Assembly (NCBI GenBank): GCA_019454045.1
Contig: SKCR01007824.1
Span: forward strand, 372,001-436,000
Length of the DNA: 64,000 bases
Direction: 5' to 3'
Source: Zanthoxylum bungeanum
Taxonomy: Eukaryota > Streptophyta > Magnoliopsida > Sapindales > Rutaceae
The position numbers and the translations under genes are program-made. This document shows positions 38,262 through 47,973 of this stretch, one piece after another. Below the pieces are notes generated by a model. It ran no database searches, was not told the DNA's origin, and saw only the letters and a list, made by a program, of their open reading frames with translations. Each line of letters starts with the position of its first letter. The stretch's first letter is position 1.

Positions 38262-38429
38262 TGATGAGTGGTATTTATATAACTATTTCCCACTCATTTA
38301 ACCTAATATTTTGTATAGTTTCTTGAGTTTTGTGAACGTTTTGATGTGTTTTATTGTTATTTTGCAGATAAATAAAGTTTGGAAAGCATTGGAAGCAATT
38401 TTGGGCCAAAATAGAGAAACAATGGAAAA

Positions 38430-38940
38430 ATGGGCATTTTAGTAATTTCCAGCATCGCGACGCGCAAGTCCTTGGCGTCGCGACGCCTAACGTGCACCAA
38501 GTCCATGCTAACGTGCGCCGGGTGCACAAGTCAGAATCATAGAAGTTTGACTTTGCTAACGTGTGCCGTGCCACGAGTCACCATCACAACCAATTTGCTA
38601 ACGTGCGTCGTGCCACGTGTCATCATCCTACGGTGCCGAAAATCACAATTGCCATGTGTCACTCCACGTCATCATCCACATCACCAGTTGATCGAGTCAA
38701 AGTGCCACGTCACCGCCACGTCATCATCAACCAATCACAACGTGCCACGTGTCGCAATCCTACGGTGCCGATACTCCCTTTCGCCATGTGTCGCCACGTC
38801 ATGCCATATCTGCATAATAATTGAGCTCTCAGCCGCCTTGCCACGTGTCGCCTTATCACCTTATCCAGAATCACTACGTGTCAATCCCTCGTCATGCCAC
38901 GTCAAAATAGGCTGGCGTCGCGACGCTCAGAGCTTATCTG
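38430..38940 (+). promoter_or_regulatory. G-box/ACGT cluster in Gyp-A LTR1
   Basis: Three perfect CACGTG hexamers (38614-38619, 38746-38751, 38842-38847) sit in GCCACGTGTC contexts among many related ACGT cores (CCACGTCA, TACGTGTCA, CCATGTGTCA). All lie within 330 bp upstream of the TATA box. Such ACGT motifs are known binding sites for plant bZIP and bHLH factors, including ABA-responsive elements. The block also carries GGCGTCGCGACGCC (38474-38487), a 14-bp palindrome. The same cluster is in LTR2 and LTR3. Regulation by stress or light is inference. Confidence 0.65.
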
Positions 38941-38944
38941 CGCC

Positions 38945-38952
38945 TATAAATT
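38945..38952 (+). promoter_or_regulatory. TATA box in Gyp-A LTR1
   Basis: TATAAATT follows the G-box block. The same box is at 44971-44978 in LTR2 and 48705-48712 in LTR3. Confidence 0.65.
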
Positions 38953-39229
38953 GAGCTCGAGATTTCAGTTTCAAATGTACCTTCCTCTTTAATTCCTCAT
39001 ATGTAAATAGGGAGTTTTCTATCTAGTTTCTTTTAAATTTTAGTTTTGTAATTAATTTTAATTACGTTCAGTAATAATAGTAATTTACATTCTTTACTTT
39101 TTACAGTTTTTACTATTCACCATGAGGAGGTAACTTCCCCAGCTAGGGTGAAAGGTAATTCTTTTACTGATACTATTTAGATTAATCTCCCTTAAAAATA
39201 ATATTTTCACGATTTAAAATATTGACTTA

Positions 39230-39440
39230 AAAAGGATACCGCCAAATTGGTCGGTTGGTAAATCATTTTAATCTGGTTTAAACTTGACTAATCAAGGATA
39301 CCGCCAGATTGGTCGGTTGGTAATTAAATTTTCTAATCATTTTAATCTGGTTTATTTTGATTCCGCCTTTATGGCTGGTTGGACTTAATTTGACTTTATC
39401 AGGTTACCGCCTATATGGCTGGTTGGTAAAATAATCACAA
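39230..39440 (+). repeat. ACCGCC...GGTTGGT repeats in Gyp-A LTR1
   Basis: Four degenerate copies of a module containing CCGCC, then about 10 bases, then GGT(C)GGTTGG are spaced about 50-65 bp apart. LTR3 carries an expanded version with an extra copy (about 48995-49195). Their function is unknown. Confidence 0.6.
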
Positions 39441-40351
39441 GTTAATATATTATATTAAGGGAGATATCTAAATAGTAAATAGTAAAAGTTGATCATTTTA
39501 CCTTAGCATTTTATTTTATTTTACTTTTCAGCTTTTACTTTATGTCTTTTACTTTTCAGCATTTTTACTTTATGTCTTTTACTTTTAAGTTTTTACTAGC
39601 CCTAGTTATGTGTTAGTTATCTGGGGTTGTGATGAATTCTAATATCACCGGTTTATAAGGGGTTATTTTATAGTTTGGGTAATTTAAAGGTTTACTTATT
39701 AAGTCTTAAGCTTAATGCTTCTTGTTGTCTGATCACCAATAAGATTAATCTGGTAAATCTAAAATGAACTAGACATAGGGATTTTAGGTTTTAGCCTTAG
39801 ACTTAATAGCCCACGATCTTCATTGAAGATAGATAACCCTTTAATAGATTTCCTTACAGGATAGACATATACCTGTCGGGCGGGGGTAGTCATAATTGGA
39901 ACTTAAACTTAATGAATCCAGATAATTTGGTTGATATAGACATATGGTTCAATTGGATTAAATTGGGTATTTGCGTCTGACCATCGACAGAGGCTTTCGC
40001 ATAATTTAGTCTTCCAGGTTAGTAAACCGATTTATTACACAAACATAAAATAATCACTTCATCTTTTAAAAGATATTAGAAAGATTCACAACCCTAGATC
40101 TTTGAGTCTTTTGTTATTTTCTTTAGTATTTTCTTTTGTTTATTTTATTTATTTTAATTAAGGAAAACCACATTCAACCAACCAATCAAACAATCATTCT
40201 CTTCTCCATTTAATTAGATACCTGTAAATAAATAGTATCAATAATTAATAACAACAGTAGGAATTAAGTCCTCGTGGGATCGATATTTTTATACTACTTG
40301 AACGATACGTGCACTTGCGTTATACCTGTGTGTTTACGCCGGTCAAGTTTT

Positions 40352-40369
40352 TGGAGCCGTTGCCGGGGA
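40352..40369 (+). other. Primer-binding site of Gyp-A (Asp-tRNA type)
   Basis: TGGAGCCGTTGCCGGGGA differs at one base from TGGCGCCGTTGCCGGGGA, the complement of the plant tRNA-Asp 3' end used by Athila/Tat-type gypsy elements. It lies six bases after the LTR. It is absent from the second interior because of the deletion there. Confidence 0.85.
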
Positions 40370-40483
40370 CTTATTTTTCTTGAGTTATTAATTTTGAAGC
40401 TATCTAATTTACTTGTATCTAATTATCTTTATTTTTATCTGTAATTTTTATTTCTTTCTTTTATTTTCTGATGCGATTGAAAA

Positions 40484-41731
40484 ATGGAACATTATTGGGA
40501 GATTGAGAGATCACGAGCTTTACTAGAAGATACACCCCAAATTTGGGAGCAACAGTCCGATTTTCTGAGGCCTGTTGACCAGCCCAACAACTATCACTGG
40601 ATATCAGAATTAAGCAATACTACATTTGCTCATCAGAACGAAATGGGGAGATGTGTAATATGTGCTGGTAACCACCCGAGCGATCAATGTATATACCTTT
40701 CAGAGTGGCAGAATTATTGGAATCATTCAAGGTACGAAGAATCATCACATTTTCCATCTTATCCACCATCTACCTACCATCTTCAACAAGAATCAGAACC
40801 ATCAAAGGAAGATCAGTTGATTCACATGCTCAAAGATTGGTTCGAGGAACGGGAAGCTCAATTTGATGCACAAATTCAGAGTAAAGCGGCGTCTATACAA
40901 ATGATGACAGATCAAGTTAGACAATTAACAGAGAACCTGAGTCACATATCTCACGGAGCAAATTCAAATACTACTGAAGAAGCCTTCGAATATCATGAGA
41001 TTTATCATGACATCATAACAGAGGATGAGGCTGAGCAGTATCAAGAATCAGAGGTATCAGTTCAGGAGTCTGAACCAACGAAGTCTCTGTTTAATTTCTA
41101 TTATTCAGATTCTGACTCTAACGAAGAAGCTGAGCTGTTTGTACCAACTGCAACAACAAATGAGGATGGAATTCTGTATTCTCAAAATGAAGATCTTGGA
41201 GACTATTTTGCACTGATGTTTGAAGAAGATCTACCTGAGACAATCATTTCACCCAGATCAGAGGATGAAGACCTAAAATCTGATATTTCTTTACATCCTC
41301 AGGTTGACAATTTTGAAGCATGCATTTCACAGATAACAGATGAAGAATTGAATGCGGAAATTTTAAAATTCATCTGTGAAGAAAAGGTGGAGCAAGAAGC
41401 AGAGCAAATAAAGGAGCAAATGTCTGAACTTATTGAGAATCCAATGCATTCAGGCGAAACATCACTGTTTTGGGGAGTACAAATCAAAGATATCACCCAG
41501 AAGTTTGACAGAATGGAACTCCCATTCCAAGTCAAGCACCATACAAGACCTTCTGATTTTCTTTCTTTCATTTCAGGAACCACTGGAGTAATAAAGATTA
41601 AAAAGGTGGCACGAGCACTGAATGAGACAAAATTCTTTTTACCACCTTACCGTTGGAAGAGACACTTCAAAAGAAACGCTCACGAGATTGTCTTTAATCG
41701 GACATCCAAAACGACATTGAAACCTCCTTAA
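40484..41731 (+). CDS. Gag-like protein of Gyp-A (415 aa)
   Basis: A single open frame starts at the first ATG after the primer-binding site. Residues 57-69 form a CX2CX3HX4C zinc knuckle (CVICAGNHPSDQC), as in Athila-group gag. The middle part (about 100-330) is strongly acidic with many Glu and Asp and probable coiled-coil stretches; the last 70 residues are basic. The usual N-terminal capsid domain and all enzymatic domains are absent, so this looks like a rearranged gag/pol remnant rather than a full Gag. The frame is fully open, unlike the neighbouring LOG copy. It may bind element RNA, but whether it is expressed is unknown. The second interior retains only its last 104 codons. Confidence 0.6.
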   Translation: MEHYWEIERSRALLEDTPQIWEQQSDFLRPVDQPNNYHWISELSNTTFAHQNEMGRCVICAGNHPSDQCIYLSEWQNYWNHSRYEESSHFPSYPPSTYHLQQESEPSKEDQLIHMLKDWFEEREAQFDAQIQSKAASIQMMTDQVRQLTENLSHISHGANSNTTEEAFEYHEIYHDIITEDEAEQYQESEVSVQESEPTKSLFNFYYSDSDSNEEAELFVPTATTNEDGILYSQNEDLGDYFALMFEEDLPETIISPRSEDEDLKSDISLHPQVDNFEACISQITDEELNAEILKFICEEKVEQEAEQIKEQMSELIENPMHSGETSLFWGVQIKDITQKFDRMELPFQVKHHTRPSDFLSFISGTTGVIKIKKVARALNETKFFLPPYRWKRHFKRNAHEIVFNRTSKTTLKPP

Positions 41732-42255
41732 CAGATGGATTTCAATCACGTCTGGCTGAAGACGATAAATTTAGCACTGGCAGAGAGGCAACCCATGCAC
41801 TTTGTTGTAATTTCTATTTTCATATTTTGTGTATACATGTTGTAGAATTTTTAATTTTGTGTGTTATTTTTGTAGGGAAAAGCTTAACCAAAGCATAAGA
41901 CAGAAGGAATGGTGTTTGGCAAAGATAAGAGATGATTCATTAGCGATGGCTGAGTAAGGAATGGATTCTTGAGACGTATCCTAATGGATTTATATACCAA
42001 ACGAGTGGCGTATTGCGTACACAATTCCGTTGCCTTAATTATTGCTTTGATTCGCTTTTCTGTTATAAATATCTTTATTTTCGTAGACAGGATCCAGACT
42101 TTTTGACATTTCACGATTTCTTTTATTTTGTTTAGCTAACAAACGTCCTATGGAAGATACTAGTGCTATTATTACTCACCCTTTTTAGGTACTATAAATT
42201 CAGCCCGTCATTGCACTTTTGAAGGCATCCAGATTTGAGAAAGAAATATATAAAA
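41732..42255 (+). other. Gyp-A spacer between gag-like frame and LOG
   Basis: It starts with the GTCTGGCTGAAGACG...GAGGCAACCCATGCA block, which has a clear counterpart in Gyp-B (57165-57215, minus) and is common after pol in Athila/Tat elements. TTTTTGTAG at about 41868-41876 and CTTTTTAG at about 42181-42188 look like splice acceptors, and Gyp-B has TTTTCAG at the second position. No supported protein is encoded; the accessory frame present at this position in Gyp-B is missing here. Confidence 0.6.
42193..42200 (+). promoter_or_regulatory. Candidate TATA box upstream of LOG copy 1
   Basis: TATAAATT lies 56 bp before the LOG start codon and is conserved at 45933-45940 (copy 2) and 56342-56349 minus (copy 3). 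Its position suggests an internal promoter for the LOG sequence, but this is inference. Confidence 0.4.
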
Positions 42256-42909
42256 ATGGAAGCCACTTCAAGAACATGAGTTGAAAACATCTGTGTGTTT
42301 TGCGATACTAGTGTTGGTACTAAGCCACAATACGTAGAGGCAGCACATGAATTAGGTCAAGTCTTAGCTGCAAGGAATATGCACTTAGTATTTGGCGGAT
42401 GCAATCTTGGACTAATGGGGATTATTTCAAAGGCCGTACAGGAAGGAGGCAGTCACATTTTGGGAATCATCCCAAAACCCTTGGAGGAGGCAAATCTTAT
42501 TGGACCATCAAACGGAGAGGAACTGATCGTGCTAGGTATTTCTGAACGATTGATAGAAATGATTAAACGTGCTGATGCTTTTATCGCTTTGCCAGGTGGC
42601 TTGGGCACATTGGAGGAAATTTTTATAGTATTATCTTGGGCGAACCTGAACATAAACTAGAAACCAATTGGGCTGTACAACGTTGATGGATTTTATGATT
42701 TTCTTTGTGTGTTTCTTGATGATGCCCGAAGAAATGGGTTCGTGCCAAAACCTTTAAAAGAACTCCTCTTTACTGCCAGAACTGCTCCGGATCTAATTGA
42801 ACAAATCTTAGCCTATGAACCTCAAGTTGACCCTATCATTTCAAAAATAAATTGGTCCGAGGACGATCGTGGTAAGATGCGTCAGATTAATCTGGATCTT
42901 AACTTTTAA
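42256..42909 (+). pseudogene. LOG cytokinin-activating enzyme, captured intronless pseudogene copy 1
   Basis: LOG enzymes release active cytokinin bases from their riboside 5'-monophosphates in the cytosol. This copy is full length: 218 codons in one frame from ATG to TAA. It has the LOG nucleotide-binding signature PGGLGTLEE at codons 113-121, an N-terminal VFC..SVGTKPQYVEAA stretch and FGGCNLGLMG in place of the usual YGGG-LGLMG. Plant LOG genes normally have several introns; none is present, so it derives from spliced mRNA. Two in-frame stops (42277-42279 and 42658-42660) break it. Gyp-B has CGA where the first stop is TGA. A conserved Gly in the first motif is Asp here. It lies in the same orientation as Gyp-A. 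It resembles the LOG subclass ending in NWSEDDRGK...NLDLNF. Confidence 0.9.
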
Positions 42910-44228
42910 TTCCCTGTAGAATTTCAGCTAACCATGTATTATCTTCTAAACTCTTCTTTTACTATTTAAGACATTGGGGACAATGTCTCATTTAGGTTTA
43001 GGGGTGAGGGAATTAGTTGATCAGTACCTTGTTTTTAGTTTGTGTGTTATTTTTATTTTTAGTCCAAAATTTTTTGAAAAATACAAAAAAATTGAAAATT
43101 TTCCAAAAATTACAAAAATATTTTGCGTTTTTATGTTTTTATTTTAACTAAAAATGTAAAATTGGTAAGAGATAGCTAAGTAAGGAGTTTCCATTCCTGA
43201 GACGTATCTCAAACCTATTTCGAAACAAGTTAATTTTTGTTTATTTCCTTTTGAATTATTTAATTTGTAAATTCTCCATAAAATTGACTAAAATGGATCT
43301 TCATATGCTCAGTTGACAGGTATTATCAACATACATGGAAACATACAGACATGAGCTGTAATTGAAAAGTTTGTAATATTTAGTGCTATTGTTTTATTGG
43401 AGGAAGCATCTCAGAAAGTGATGGAGTAAAAAAAAAAAAAACATATGAGATCCGATTTATTAAGTCTATAAGGGTGTTTTAACACCTAGTGCCCTAAAGC
43501 CAACTGGTTTGGGAGTCACTGGCCCAAAGCTCGCTACATGGATCAAAGATGCTGCAAAAAATATATATATCTGAAGTCTGAGTAATTAAGTCTATAGGGG
43601 TATCTTAACACCTGGTGCCCCAAAGCCAACTGGTTTGGGAGTCACCGACCCAACACTCGCTACATAGACAGAAGATATTGTATATAAATAAAAGATAAAA
43701 TCAAAAATCAAAAAAAAAAATCCGAAAAATCAGAAAATTTATTCTATTGCTGCAAAAAAGTGTGAATTCTGATAAAACTTTAGGACAAAAATATTACTCT
43801 CTTATCAACTGCACTTATGACTGTTGTGGGCAAAAATAAGTTGTTTAATATTATGTTGGCTGTGTATATGGAGAATGATAAATATAATCGGAGAATTTAC
43901 TTATTCAGTAATTTAGAAAGAAACAAAACAACTAGTAACTTGGAGTAGAAATTTCACCTGATTAGTCACTAACTTCTTTATTCTCTTTTCTCTTGTCTTT
44001 TTGCTTTTGTGTGCATTAGTTTTACTACCTTTTTACTTTTGTAAAATGTTTGTGGGTATCATTGCTGTAAACCCTCACGAGACTACAACTCGTCCACTAG
44101 GGACACCTAGGGGATTAAAGGCTTGTTGAATAAGCTAAATGCAACCGTGATCCCTACGAAAGTGGCATAGTTTAAATTTGTTTATGCTATTTTATTTAGT
44201 GTTTTGCTCAAGGACTAGCAAAATGTTA
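42910..44228 (+). other. 3' non-coding region of Gyp-A interior 1
   Basis: AT-rich sequence between LOG and the polypurine tract, with a run of 15 As near 43428 and the duplicated hairpin module listed separately. The block before the tract (CTCACGAGACTACAACTCG and GCTCAAGGACTAGCAAAATG) is typical of the 3' ends of Athila/Tat gypsy elements. No coding content is seen. Confidence 0.65.
43456..43680 (+). repeat. Tandem duplicated hairpin module in Gyp-A 3' region
   Basis: Two units of about 120 bp each begin TTAAGTCTATA and contain CCC(T/C)AAAGCCA followed by CTGGTTTGGG. These can pair as a stem with an AACT loop at 43492-43513 and 43618-43639, and each unit ends CTCGCTACAT. Both units recur in interior 2 (47229-47250 and 47355-47376). 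The conserved stem suggests a structured RNA element. Confidence 0.65.
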
Positions 44229-44240
44229 GGTTTGGGGGTG
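44229..44240 (+). other. Polypurine tract 1 of Gyp-A
   Basis: GGTTTGGGGGTG immediately precedes the LTR2 start TGATGAG, as in other Athila/Tat-like elements. Confidence 0.8.
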
Positions 44241-45158
44241 TGATGAGTGGTATTTATATCACTATTTCCCACTCATTTAACCTAATATTTTTGTATAGTT
44301 TCTTGAGTTTTGTGAACGTTTTGATGTGTTTTATTGTTATTTTCCAGATAAATAAAGTTTGGAAAGCATCGGAAGCAATTTGGGGCCAAAATAGAGAAAA
44401 AAATGGCAAAAGGGGCATTTTCATAATTTCCAGCGTCGCGACGCGCAAGTCCTGGCGTCACAACGCCTAACGTGAACCAAGTCCATGATAACGTGCGTCG
44501 GGTCCACAAGTCAGAATCAGAGAAGTTTGACTTTGCTAACATGTGCCGTGCCACGTGTCACTATCACAGTTGATTTTTCTAACGTGCGCAGTGCCATGTG
44601 TCATCATCCTACGGTGCCGACAATCACCATTGCCATGTGTCACTCCACGTCACCGCCACGTCATCATCCACATCACCAGTTGACTGAGTCAAAGTGCCAC
44701 GTCACCGCCACATCATCATCAACCAATCACAGCGTGCCACGTGTCATAATCCTACGGTGCCGGCACTCCATTTCGCCACTTGTCGCCACGTCACCACCAC
44801 GTCATGCCACGTCAGTATAATAATTGAGATCTCAGCTGCCTTGCCACGTGTCGCCTTATCTCCTTATCCAGAATCGCCACGTGTCAAGCCCTCGTCATGC
44901 CACGACAAAAGAGGCTGGCGTCGCGATGCCAAAGGCCTTGGCGTCGCGACGCCCAGAGCTTATCCGCGCCTATAAATTGAGCTAGAGATTTCAGTTTCAA
45001 ATGTACCTTCCTCTCTAATTCCTCTGATGTAAATAGGGAGTTTTCTATCTAGTTTCTTTTAAATTTTAGTTTTTTAATTAATTTTATTTACGTTATGTAA
45101 TAATAGTAATTTACTTTCTTTACTTTTTACAGTTTTTACTATTCACCATGAGGAGGTA
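44241..45158 (+). repeat. Gyp-A LTR2, truncated
   Basis: It corresponds to LTR1 38262-39133. It includes the G-box block (four CACGTG, all between 44551 and 44885) and TATA box, and stops at GAGGAGGTAA. The following base is already inside the gag-like frame (equivalent to 41420). About 1.2 kb of LTR and 1.07 kb of interior, including the primer-binding site, are deleted at this junction. Confidence 0.9.
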
Positions 45159-45159
45159 A

Positions 45160-45471
45160 ATGTCTGAACTTATTGAGAATCCAATGCATTCAGGCGAAAC
45201 ATCACTGTTTTGGGGAGTACAAATCAAAGATATCACCCAGAAGTTTGACAGAATGGAACTCCCATTCCAAGTCAAGCACCATACAAGACCTTCTGATTTT
45301 CTTTCTTTCATTTCAGGAACCACTTGAGTAATAAAGATTAAAAAGGTGGCACGAGCACTGAATGAGACAAAATTCTTTTTACCACCTTACCGTTGGAAGA
45401 GACACTTCAAAAGAAACGCTCACGAGATTGTCTTTAATCGGACATCCAAAACTACATTGAAACCTCCTTAA
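45160..45471 (+). pseudogene. Gag-like 3' fragment in Gyp-A interior 2
   Basis: This is a near-identical copy of 41420-41731, the last 104 codons of the gag-like frame. One base change makes a TGA stop near 45325, where interior 1 has GGA. Its upstream part was lost in the LTR2/interior deletion. Confidence 0.85.
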
Positions 45472-45993
45472 CAGATGGATTTCAATCACGTCTGGCTGAA
45501 GACGATAAATTTAGCACTGGCAGAGAGGCAACCCATGCACTTTGTTGTAATTTCTATTTTCATATTTTGTGTATACATGTTGTAGAATTTTTAATTTTGT
45601 GTGTTATTTTTGTAGGGAAAAGCTTAACCAAAGCATAAGACAGAAGGAATGGTGTTTGGCAAAGATAAGAGATGATTCATTAGCGATGGCTGAGTAAGGA
45701 ATGGATTCTTGAGACATATCCTAATGGATTTATATACCAAACGAGTGGCGTATTGCGTACACAATTCTGTTGCCTTAATTATTGCTTTGATTCACTTTTC
45801 TGTTATAAATATCTTTATTTTCGTAGACAGGATCCAGACTTTTTGACATTTCACGATTTCTTTTATTTTTTTTAGCTAACAAACGTCATATGGAAGATAC
45901 TAGTGCTATTATTACTCACCCTTTTTAGGTACTATAAATTCAGCCCGTCATTGCACTTTTGAAGGCATCCAGATTTGAGAAAAATATATAAAA
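45472..45993 (+). other. Spacer before LOG copy 2
   Basis: A near-identical copy of 41732-42255, with the same GAGGCAACCCATGCA block, acceptor-like TTTTTGTAG and TATAAATT at 45933-45940. No coding content. Confidence 0.65.
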
Positions 45994-46646
45994 ATGGAAG
46001 CCACTTCAAGAAGATGAGTTGAAAACATCTGTGTGTTTTGCGATACTAGTGTTGGTACTAAGCCACATACGTAGAGGCAGCACATGAATTAGGTCAAGTC
46101 TTAGCTGCAAGGAATATGCACTTAGTATTTGGCGGATGCAATCTTGGACTAATGGGGATTGTTTCAAATGCCGTACAGGAAGGAGGCAGTCACATTTTGG
46201 GAATCATCCCAAAACCCTTGGAGGAGGCAAATCTTATTGGACCATCAAACGGAGAGGAACTGATCGTGCTAGGTATTTCTGAACGATTGATAGAAATGAT
46301 TAACCGTGCTGATGCTTTTATCGCTTTGCCAGGTGGCTTGGGCACATTGGAGGAAATTTTTATAGTACTATCTTGGGCGAACCTGAACATAAACTAGAAA
46401 CCAATTGGGTTGTACAACGTTGATGGATTTTATGATTTTCTTTGTGTGTTTCTTGATGATGCCCGAAGAAATGGGTTCGTGTCAAAACCTTTAAAAGAAC
46501 TCCTCTTTACTGCCAGAACTGCTCCGGATCTAATTGACCAAATCTTAGCCTATGAACCTCAAGTTGACCCTATCATTTCAAAAATAAATTGGTCCGAGGA
46601 CGATCGTGGTAAGATGCGTCAGATTAATCTGGATCTTAACTTTTAA
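45994..46646 (+). pseudogene. LOG captured intronless pseudogene copy 2
   Basis: This is a copy of 42256-42909 with few differences. It shares both in-frame stops of copy 1, so those lesions predate the tandem duplication. In addition one A is missing in the AAGCCACA(A)TACG stretch near 46067, which shifts the frame after about 24 codons. The PGGLGTLEE signature is still readable in an open stretch (46116-46397). It is not expected to give an active enzyme. Confidence 0.9.
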
Positions 46647-47961
46647 TTCCCTGTAGAATTTCAGCTAACCATGTATTATCTTCTAAACTCTTCTTTTACT
46701 ATTTAAGACATTGGGGACAATGTCTCATTTAGGTTTAGGGGTGAGGGAATTAGTTGATCAGTACCTTGTTTTTAGTTTGTGTGTTATTTTTATTTTTAGT
46801 CCAAAATATTTTGAAAAATACAAAAAAAATTGAAAATTTTCCAAAAATTACAAAAATATTTTGCGTTTTTATGTTTTTATTTTAACTAAAAATGTAAAAT
46901 TGGTAAGAGATAGCTAAGTAAGGAGTTTCCATTCCTGAGACGTATCTCAAACCTATTTCGAAACAAGTTAATTTTTGTTTATTTCCTTTTGAATTATTTA
47001 ATTTGTAAATTCTCCATAAAATTGACTAAAATGGATCTTCATATGCTCAGTTGACAGGTATTATCAACATACATGGAAACATACAGACATGAGCTGTAAT
47101 TGAAAAGTTTGTAATATTCAGTGCTATTGTTTTATTGGAGGAAGCATCTCAAAAAGTGATGGAGTAAAAAAAAAAAAACATCTGAGATCCGATTTATTAA
47201 GTCTATAAGGGTGTTTTAACACCTAGTGCCCTAAAGCCAACTGGTTTGGGAGTCACTGGCCCAAAGCTCGCTACATGGATCAAAGATGCTGCAAAAAATA
47301 TATATATCTGAAGTCTGAGTAATTAAGTCTGTAGGGGTATCTTAACACCTGGTGCCCCAAAGCCAACTGGTTTGGGAGTCACCGACCCAACACTCGCTAC
47401 ATAGACAGAAGATATTGTATATAAATAAAAGATAAAATCAAAAATAAAAAAAAAATCCGAAAAATCAGAAAATTTATTCCATTGCTGCAAAAAGGTGTGA
47501 ATTCTGATAAAACTTTAGGACAAAAATATTACTCTCTTATCAACTGCACTTATGACTGTTGTGGGCAAAATAAGTTGTTTAATATTATGTTGGCTGTGTA
47601 TATGGAGAATGATAATATAATCGGAGAATTTACTTATTCAGTAATTTAGAAAGAAACAAAACAACTAGTAACTTGGAGTAGAAATTTCACCTGATTAGTC
47701 ACTAACTTCTTTATTCTCTTTTCTCTTGTCTTTTTGCTTTTGTGTGCATTAGTTTTACTACCTTTTTACTTTTGTAAAATGTTTGTGGGTATCATTGCTG
47801 TAAACCCTCACGAGACTACAACTCGTCCACTAGGGACACCTAGGGGATTAAAGGCTTGTTGATAAGCTAAATGCAACCGTGATCCCTACGAAAGTGGCAT
47901 AGTTTTAAATTTGTTTATGCTATTTTATTTAGTGTTTTGCTCAAGGACTAGCAAAATGTTA
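46647..47961 (+). other. 3' non-coding region of Gyp-A interior 2
   Basis: A near-identical copy of 42910-44228, including both hairpin modules (47229-47250 and 47355-47376) and the A-run. No coding content. Confidence 0.7.
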
Positions 47962-47973
47962 GGTTTGGGGGTG
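47962..47973 (+). other. Polypurine tract 2 of Gyp-A
   Basis: GGTTTGGGGGTG, identical to the tract at 44229-44240, precedes LTR3. Confidence 0.8.

Larger units (their letters stand above)
38262..40345 (+). repeat. Gyp-A LTR1 (2084 bp)
   Basis: It runs TGATGAGTGGTATTTATAT to ACGCCGGTCA. It is repeated nearly in full at 47974-50106 and in part at 44241-45158. It contains a GC-rich G-box block, a TATA box and a set of ACCGCC-GGTTGGT repeats. Confidence 0.92.

Noticed and set aside
38430..38954. A 174-codon open frame (and similar ones at 44485-44820 and 48318-48554) in a GC-rich stretch
   Set aside because: It lies within the Gyp-A LTR upstream of the TATA box; the peptide is repetitive reading of the CCACGTGTC/ACGT cluster, differs in frame among the LTR copies, and resembles no protein.
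42295..42909. A functional host LOG gene
   Set aside because: It is embedded in an LTR element, intronless, repeated with the element and carries two in-frame stops, so it is a captured pseudogene rather than a host gene.
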